From Paramarasmius palmivorus (taxonomy: Eukaryota; Basidiomycota; Agaricomycetes; Agaricales; Marasmiaceae), in the NCBI GenBank assembly GCA_037176845.1, contig JAYKXP010000102.1, positions 1 through 64,000 on the forward strand: 64,000 nt of DNA, read 5' to 3'. The notes beneath the pieces are model-generated. The model was given only the letters and a program-made list of their open reading frames with translations. It was not told the DNA's origin and made no database searches. Shown in pieces: positions 58,109 to 64,000 of the stretch (its first letter is position 1; every line of letters starts with the position of its first letter). A program made the position numbers and the translations under genes.

Positions 58109-59266
58109 CTACGATTTAGTGGCATCGTTCACCTCTCGGTTCTCTCGCAACTGAGCCAAATTGGAAAATAAAGCCAAACCTGATTGCCATCGTTCCCGAC
58201 CTTCCAACACTGCCTGTGCTCGCGTACAAGTCTGTTGATATACCTTCTCCGGCGAAAAGTCATGCTCAACCCAACGAAATAGTCCCCCGGCTGTAAACAT
58301 CGAGAAGGAATACCTCTTCTCGTCAGCACCGATCGAGGTGTTTGAATGACATACCATCGCTGAAGGTATGAGTATGGTGCTACCAGGCGGGAATTCAATC
58401 ACAAGCTTGAGTTCCCATATGACAAAGTGACCGCCTAACTTCCAGTCGTAGTCGCCAAGGGCGGTGATCGCACACCAGCCAAACGCCAAGTTTTTGATGT
58501 CATGGTGTGGATAGCATACCGTGCGCGGCCCAAAGTTGATGGTGAATGCGGTGAAAACGCATTTTTCGAATGGTAGGTGAAGGTCCTGGTGCTTTTCGAG
58601 TAAGGTGGTGATGGTTCGAGTGTAGTACATGAACAGGGATGGAGCCCAGCCCAGAAAAGCGCCTAACAGAAATGGTCAGGGTGTGAAAGAGAGGAGAGAT
58701 CTGGGAACGTACAGGACATGAAACGCGCGAACCGCTGGAACACGCAACTCTTGTGGACTTCTTCCATAATTGGCCGGTTCTTCGGATCCTGGCGCATCAT
58801 CTGTGGTGCCTATCAAGAGAGACGAGTGAACATGATGATCATTGATACGTTTCAGAGAAGAGTCCGTACCTTTTGTCCGTTGCCTGTGGATGGTCCGTAT
58901 GATAGGGCAAGGTGTGGCCCACGTCTTGGATGTGCAACTGTTGGTCCTCCGAGCCCCTGCTCAATGAGGCGCTGCTGAGTCTTGGTGAGGCGAGGAGGTG
59001 AGAACTTCACGCGGGACCCAAATTCTTCAATCATGTGGTTGGCGGCTTGGACGTTGTCGGACCAAGAAGGATCGTTTTGAGGTCCTGGAATGACCACTCC
59101 CATAACAGAACCACTGGTGCTAGTGAGAGGCTGAGATGCGCTACACAGATAAAGTTAGAATGTAGGGAGTCTTGTAGAGGCGTCAGACGTACTGTGGATT
59201 GTGAGGGAGCTTAGTAAATTGAAAGTCTCCTTCCGGATCTACAAGCTCATCCACGCTGTAGTCTAG
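58109..59266 (-). CDS. TET/JBP-family 2-oxoglutarate/Fe(II) dioxygenase, catalytic part complete, 5' end lost
   Basis: Exons: from about 59,266 to 59,193 (VELDYSVDELVDPEGDFQF); 59,140-58,870 (SVMGVVIPGPQNDPSW .. LALSYGPSTGNGQ); 58,810-58,713 (MMRQDPKNRPIMEEVHKS); 58,662-58,109. The last exon has the HxD ligands in YPHHD, the distal His in VCHSN and Arg in KRYSF, ending ..VNDATKS. Family members oxidise 5-methylcytosine or thymine in DNA, so a role in removing or marking methylation on the element is plausible but unproven. The N-terminal disordered part and the start codon are missing: at about 59,264 the frame meets a stop and the KDZ frame begins on the other strand. Expression would need a new promoter. 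Fungal TET/JBP genes beside KDZ transposases are an established association. Confidence 0.82.
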
Positions 59267-61034
59267 TTCAACCGAGGGTATGCAACAACCGGCTGTCTAC
59301 TATGTATGTGCTCTAGACACGAAATTTGTGAGCCCAACGGTGTGGTGGATCTTAACAGAGGTGAAAAGTACGTGGTCAGGATGCCTAGAGATTGTTCGTG
59401 AGGCTAAAACCATGCTCTTAGGTTTCTGCTTGGCGATTATGCGTTGGGTGCCTCTCAGAGGCTATCATCTCCTCTTCTCAAACGGGTACTGAGCTACGAT
59501 ATCGCCTGTCAGTACTGCAAGAAGTTCTTCCAGCGAATGAGGCTCCTACCGAACGAGGCAAGTATCGAGATCAAAGAGAAGAACTGGAGCTTCGTAGTGC
59601 CGAAACTCCACATACGTGGCCATGAGAGGCCTTGTCAAGAAACATACGCACTGCATCTACACCCGGGTGCTGGGCAAACAGACGGCGAGGGAATAGAGAG
59701 GCTGTGGGCAGAAGTTGGGCCTATTGGAGTAAGCACCAGAGAGATGGGACCGGGTCACAGACGTGACACGATTGATGACCACCAAGGAGCTCGGAACTGG
59801 CGAAAAATATGTGGTCTTGGTGAGTCCTTTTGTTGTAATGGTGTCGAAAAAAGTATTGATGCAGGAATTTCTAGGACATTTATTGAGGAGGCGCGAAGCC
59901 GAAGCAAGACGGCAGGTCTTAATCCAGACCAGAGAGTACGAGAGATTCTGTGGGAGCCAGTCAGAAATTCGTCTCCTGGAGTGGAGGAAAATTGTAATGG
60001 CATGGGAGTCGGGTTCATCGGCTTTGAATCCATACTCGCTATCGGAACAAGGTATGCAGTTATCTACTGGATTTGCAATGAAGACCTGAGCTGATGATGA
60101 TTGATAGGAGAGACGGAGGAGGACGTGCGCCTACGAATGGCTACCCTGGAAGCTGAATGTAGCATGCGTGGGGAACCAGTGCTTCACGAGGTCGCTCCCA
60201 GTGCGTTCCTGTGGCTGGGCCTTGATATTGAGGATCAGCAGCGCCGGATGGCAATTACCATGGGGGAGAAGGATGGAGGATCGGCTCGACAAAAGACTGG
60301 CAATGTCGAGAAAAGAGCAAAGTTGGGTCGCCTGATTGCTCGGTTCAGATCTCTTCAACAGATCTACATTCCTTCGGCTCTAACTTACCTTTTGACACTG
60401 CCAAACTACTCAAATGTTGACTCCGTCGAAAAGATCCCGGTACTTCTTCCATTGGGCCTACCAGAATCGCTCAGGTCCCTGCCTATCATGAAGGAATGGG
60501 TGGAGCGTGAGGAGCAATGTTGTTACCAGTCGCAAATCCAAACCTAACGATTCTCGCCCCCTGTTTTTAGGCGGCGAGTCACGCCGGGAGCTTTCATGGA
60601 TATGGAGTGGTGTCGATGTGACTGGCGACTCCAAAGCGATGCAGGAGGCTTTGAGGATCGAATGGAGCAAGAGCTGGGCTCGTAAGCGACGATGGGATGA
60701 AGAGTTAGACCTGATTATAGAGGAAAAGCGTCGCGTTATAGCATCCCTGACATATGACGCGGAGAAATGGCTGGAAAGGGCAGAGCATCAAGAGCAGAGT
60801 CCTGAAGGGTATTTGGCATATGCCTATCGGCAGGCGGCGCTGAGAAAGGGCCTGATTGAACGCTTTGAAGCACTGTGGAGGATGCCTATTCGCCAGCACC
60901 AGCGAGCTAAGAAGAGCGTGGAACCGGTAAAGGATGCTAGGGATGGAGATGACAGTGAGGCTGTTAGTGAAGAGGAGAACGAGGAGGATATAAGGATGAG
61001 TATCGATGATGACGACGAGGATGAGGATGACTGA
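59267..61034 (+). pseudogene. KDZ transposase remnant, copy 3 (5'-deleted, internal deletion)
   Basis: Begins abruptly at FNRGYATTG (59,267) and CSRHEICEPNGVVDLNRGEK, so the CxC2 cluster and the N-terminal third are missing. It continues after an intron with RVLSYDIACQYCKKFFQRM, VPKLHIRGHERPCQ, DGEGIERLWAEVG, STREMGPGHRRDTIDDH, then LRRREAEARRQVLIQTRE and the helical region to EEQCCYQSQIQT. A stop at 60,545-60,547 follows, and about 110 residues present in copy 1 are absent. The frame resumes at GGESRRELSWIWSGVDVTGD and IEWSKSWARKRRWDEELD, ending with an acidic tail at TGA 61,032-61,034. Closest to copy 1 in motif wording. It cannot encode a complete transposase. Confidence 0.87.
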
Positions 61035-61227
61035 ATGTGGTACTTTGTAAAACTTTACAATACATCGTGGAAGTTATGTGGACGTTTTATTTCATTTAAT
61101 TGTATTTTATTTAATTATTTGTTTGAGGAATTTATTTATTTTTGATGGGGGAATATCAATTCCCTTTTAGGTATTTAAGAAACGCCTGGGATTTACTGCC
61201 CAGTGGTACCTCTGGTATATATCCGTG

Positions 61228-61292
61228 TACTTTGCAATGCATGCCTGGGATGTTTCCCATACACTTTGTAATTAAGCAACAAGGTCGGCTGC
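61228..61292 (+). other. KDZ-like terminal motif at the right end of the cargo element
   Basis: TACTTTGCAAT..CCTGGGA..CCCATACACTTTGTAATTA, reading outward, about 200 bases after the KDZ3 stop. It is the inverted partner of the motif at 49,746-49,811. Another related motif (ACTTTGTAAAACTTTACAA) lies at about 61,041. Confidence 0.55.
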
Positions 61293-61467
61293 AGCAGTCT
61301 CCTCATCACACCTCTCTCACTCTACGTTTGCAGCCACCCGATGTATAGTTTATCTCCACACTGCTATGTTCGTGTCATTTGTTATCATTGCATGTTATCT
61401 TGTTGTCATACGTACGCTTTGATTAATTGCTATTGAATTCTTTACTGGCATCATGTGACGAAATGCA

Positions 61468-62212
61468 ATGGTTCCATCTGAAGATTCTGCTCCCAGGACC
61501 CGGGTGACGATTTACTTCCCTTCACAAACCGTCATCTGGTATCCCAGTCGAGCAAGATTGTGCCTGTTGGTCTCGCACAATGTAAAGGTATTTTACTGTT
61601 TGCGGTTCCCCTCTTCCCCTCCTGAGCAATCATGGGTAGATTTCGCCCATGGCAATTTGGACTCATGCACAAGACCAATCCACTTACAGCCAGGATTCAC
61701 GGGGAGTGGCCGCGTCGCCATCTATTTTGGCGACAGGTTTGGCGCACGTTCCGAATTATGGGACAGATTCATGTGAGTGGTACATTAGTTTTCGCTTGAG
61801 CACATCCTTATTTTCGTTTTCACCAGGCCTGTTTTATCCCTATGAAAATAAGGGCAAGGAAAGCCAGGAAACACAGACTATTCGAAGAGGTATATATATT
61901 TATTTAGTGTGGCTCGTGCTGATAATTCCTTTTCAGCGCCAACTCCGTGAAGCCTGTCGTATCTTCGATGATGGGAACTTTAGCGATTCTGACCTGGACG
62001 ATACTTTTGAAGCTGAAGAGCTACCCTCTTCGTCCGGCGATCCACACGATCCTAATTTGCAGGACTGGCTTCCAGTGCACGCCTTGGCCGAAGCGGAAAA
62101 TCTGGTTGGAGTGTTACACTTCTTGTTCCTCAACCCGTTAGTAGTTTTCACTCTCTTCATTGACTCCGCTGATCCTAACAAAGTCAAATCGCCACTAATG
62201 GAACTCCCATGA
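61468..62212 (+). CDS. Hypothetical small protein
   Basis: A frame from ATG 61,468 (MVPSEDSAPRTRVTIYFPS) probably splices at about 61,588-61,625 to SWVDFAHGNLDSCTRPIHL and GRVAIYFGDRFGARSEL. A further stretch (RQLREACRIFDDGNFSDSD, 61,940 on; then LPVHALAEAENLVGVLHF) may be downstream exons. The joins that I tried do not keep frame, so the model is incomplete or the gene is broken. No domain recognised. Confidence 0.3.
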
Positions 62213-62714
62213 CCAACACCCTCCTGGACACATTCCTGAACAGTCTCATGCAGCGTGCTGTCCTGTCGAATACAGGTAGCAAGCGTTCTCCTCTTGTGTA
62301 TATTGCTTTTGTTTACTTTATTCTAGCTCCATTGCCTGTTCCTGTGTCAGACGTTGACCTACGCCCATGGACAATGTTTGACAGGACCGTGGACTATCAC
62401 AGCCTTCGTCCTTTACTCCGCCGCATTGGAACAGCTGAGTACAGATGTCCCTTTCGCTTTGATCGCGATTGTAACTAATATATCTCAGATCTGCGCCAAC
62501 TGATCTGGAACATTTCTTGTTGTTCTTGCAAGGCCACATGCAACTGGATAGAATCACCAGGGAGGCACGCCGGTCCAGCGGCTAAGCTTTTGGAAATATT
62601 AGTTTACCTCACATTAGCGATAGACTCATCACATCAGTAGCGATTGTTTAGTTCTTCATCCAAAGCAAGTGATAAAATCACAAGGTAATTACCTGCGTTC
62701 TTCGCATTGAGACT
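62213..62714. other. Region without a supportable gene
   Basis: Only short frames, including a possible extra exon of the preceding hypothetical gene. Nothing else recognised. Confidence 0.3.
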
Positions 62715-64000
62715 ATGGATCGTCCTAATACCTGCAGTAGCAAAGTTCGAACGCGTGCCACCCACAAAGGCCCTCTCAACACGCTCTCCACCGCAACCCT
62801 GGTAAAAAGGAAGCGTCCTCTAGGTGCAAGACGCGGAAAGGTAACTCTTCGTCATCATCAAATGCACCATGAACTGACAATATGTAGGGTGTGCCGCCTG
62901 TTGATGAGGAGCCCATCGGAGTAAGTCCACTTTGGTCGATTCCAGATGTTTGACTCACTTGGCTTCAGGAAGCCGAGACGGGGGAGCATGATGTTCTGGT
63001 GAACACGGGGGGTTTGGAATCTGCCTCTAGTACGTTGTTCCCTGGGTTGTTGAACTGGTTAACTGATCCTTTACAGCTTCAAGACGTCGTTCAACCTGTA
63101 TTGTCATGTCCCACATTGAAATCCCTGTTCCCTGCCCAGACAAGTCTTCGCCGGCACCCAGGCCTCCATCTCCATCACCCCTAGCCCTTCCGGGGAGCCC
63201 GCTGCCACCTCCTGCTCCTCCTCTTCCTGCCCAATCTCCAACCCATGTGGTTGATCCTGTTGCTGACGACTACAAGGACTCTGGATCAGATTTCTCTACT
63301 TCCAGAAAAGAGCTCAAGTGCGTGCGACGACGTAAAGGACTAGATTCAGAATCTGAGGAGGACCTCTCAGAAACAGAGCGTCCGGCGCCCCAGGCGAAGA
63401 AACGACCATTACCTTCTCCTGCGCAACCCAAGTCAAAGAGGCGCAAGCAAGTGAAGCAACCAAACCCATCTGATGTCCCAGTTGATCCCCCTCTCCCGCC
63501 ATCACCACTGGTCCCCCAGCCTTCTACTACGGTTCCTGTATCGGTTCAAGATGATCTCTATCCCACGATTGATGACAAAGACCCTGACTTGCCACCTCAA
63601 CTCAAGACTCGAGGTCCCCTCTCCAAGGATGTCAAGGTCAAGCTTGACGCTCTCAGAGAGCAGTACATGCTTAAGATCAAGGAGGTGGCTGATCAGTCCC
63701 AGCTGCCACCTCAACAGTGCCTTGACTATCTCAGTGTTGGGATTCAAATCAAGGCTCGCGGGGTGAATCGCTATAATGCGTTCCAGGCATGGTACAGTCA
63801 TTTTCACCCGAAGACTGACGCAGGTTCGTATCTCAATCTACAGTCAAGATATGGTAGACTAATCTATTCTAGTTACTGCTGCTGTCTACATGCAGAAAAT
63901 GAGGGATGCCTATAACTATGTCCGTTGGCGAACGGGGTGCCTTCCCGAGGATGTGGTACCTCCCTTCGTTAATCAACCTAGCAATGGCGAGGACAGCAAT
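62715..64000 (+). CDS. Hypothetical Agaricomycete protein with RYNAFQAW motif, 3' end beyond window
   Basis: ATG 62,715 (MDRPNTCSSKVRTRATH). Short exons (GVPPVDEEPIG; EAETGEHDVLVNTGGLE) are joined by typical small introns to a long exon from about 63,077 (TSRRRSTCIV..). That exon is Pro/Ser-rich, then acidic and basic (DSESEEDLSETER; KSKRRKQVKQ). A helical domain follows: LSKDVKVKLDALREQY and VNRYNAFQAWYSHFHPKTDA. An intron at about 63,823-63,872 leads to AVYMQKMRDAYNYVRWRTG and the window edge. The (W/Y)NAF..W pattern after an LRE-type helix is found in an expanded, uncharacterised Agaricomycete family that is frequent near KDZ elements. Function unknown. Confidence 0.6.

Larger units (their letters stand above)
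49746..58724 (-). repeat. Right arm of the 8,979-bp inverted repeat
   Basis: Reverse-complement counterpart of 17,898-26,876 with constant coordinate sum 76,622. At its outer end (58,724) sequence continues without interruption through the TET gene, so this side shows the original continuity and the left arm is the truncated one. Confidence 0.93.
49746..61292. mobile_element. Putative cargo-carrying KDZ transposon (about 11.5 kb)
   Basis: Bounded by inverted terminal-like motifs: inward from the left TTTACAAAGTATCTGGG..CCCGGGG..TCGCAAAGTA, inward from the right (other strand) ATTACAAAGTGTATGGG..CCCAGG..TTGCAAAGTA. Inside, left to right: the Trp-rich gene (-), gene A (+), gene B (-), cysteine-motif gene C (-), gene D (+), gene E (+), TET/JBP dioxygenase (-), KDZ transposase remnant (+). 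A truncated identical copy lies at 17,898-26,876. Its own transposase is 5'-deleted, so any recent movement would have needed a related KDZ enzyme in trans. No target-site duplication could be fixed by eye, so exact ends are uncertain by some bases on the right. Confidence 0.6.

Noticed and set aside
17898..58724. Long terminal repeats of a retrotransposon as explanation of the arms
   Set aside because: The arms are inverted, 9 kb long and full of intron-containing genes; no reverse transcriptase, integrase or gag was seen.
61293..61470. Continuation of Trp-rich copy 3 after the cargo element
   Set aside because: No frame here matches the missing middle or Trp-rich domain, so a clean insertion with both gene halves kept is not supported.
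1..64000. CRISPR array, rRNA operon or tRNA genes
   Set aside because: No regularly spaced short repeats, no rRNA-like blocks and no cloverleaf with a GGTTCRANNC arm that I could support. A tRNA scan was not possible.

Overview
The window looks like a transposon-dense, gene-poor block from a basidiomycete (Agaricomycete-type) fungus. The evidence is: introns of about 50-60 bases with GT..AG borders; Kyakuja-Dileera-Zisupton (KDZ) transposases carrying a CxC2 cysteine cluster; several fungal TET/JBP-type 2-oxoglutarate dioxygenase genes beside them; a Helitron replicase with a DUF6570-like N-terminus; and several expanded families that I know only as uncharacterised Agaricomycete proteins. I see no housekeeping gene, rRNA or convincing tRNA.

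Layout. Positions 1-9.5 kb are AT-rich. They hold a Helitron Rep gene that runs off the left edge, a second intron-rich gene on the same strand, and a third hypothetical gene. At 9.6-13.7 kb a decayed basic gene sits head-to-head with a TET/JBP relic that has lost its iron-binding HxD segment. At 13.8-17.5 kb lies a long gene of a Trp-rich Agaricomycete family. Positions 17,898-26,876 and 49,746-58,724 are the two arms of an inverted repeat of 8,979 bp each. In everything I compared they are identical, with no net indel, and they enclose a 22.9 kb spacer. The spacer holds a KOW-motif gene with a Tourist/Harbinger-like MITE in one intron, a KDZ pseudogene head-to-head with a TET pseudogene, a coiled-coil-like gene, a viroplasmin-like gene, an HNH-nuclease gene, a second KDZ pseudogene, and two small hypothetical genes. 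It ends in a Trp-rich-family gene cut off at the right arm. After the right arm come the 5' part of its TET gene and a third, 5'-truncated KDZ gene. Two further hypothetical genes reach the right edge.

Main interpretation. The inner end of each arm carries a motif built around ATTTACAAAGTAT..TGGG..CCCGGGG..TCGCAAAGTA. A divergent inverted match lies just 3' of the third KDZ gene, near 61.23-61.29 kb. I therefore read 49,746 to about 61,292 as one cargo-carrying KDZ element of about 11.5 kb. It contains a TET/JBP dioxygenase, an intact 918-residue Trp-rich protein, a 128-residue cysteine-motif protein, a 176-residue protein, a possible viroplasmin-like protein and two more small genes. The left arm would be a truncated second copy in the opposite orientation. 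An internal deletion near 59,266 fused the TET and KDZ genes and removed both 5' ends, together with the divergent promoter that the spacer pair still shows.

Decay. The broken genes carry six in-frame stops inside otherwise recognisable domains, and all six are TGA. This fits CGA-to-TGA change at methylated CpG. Intact cargo genes in the arms show no such stops, which suggests a young insertion in an old, methylated transposon bed.
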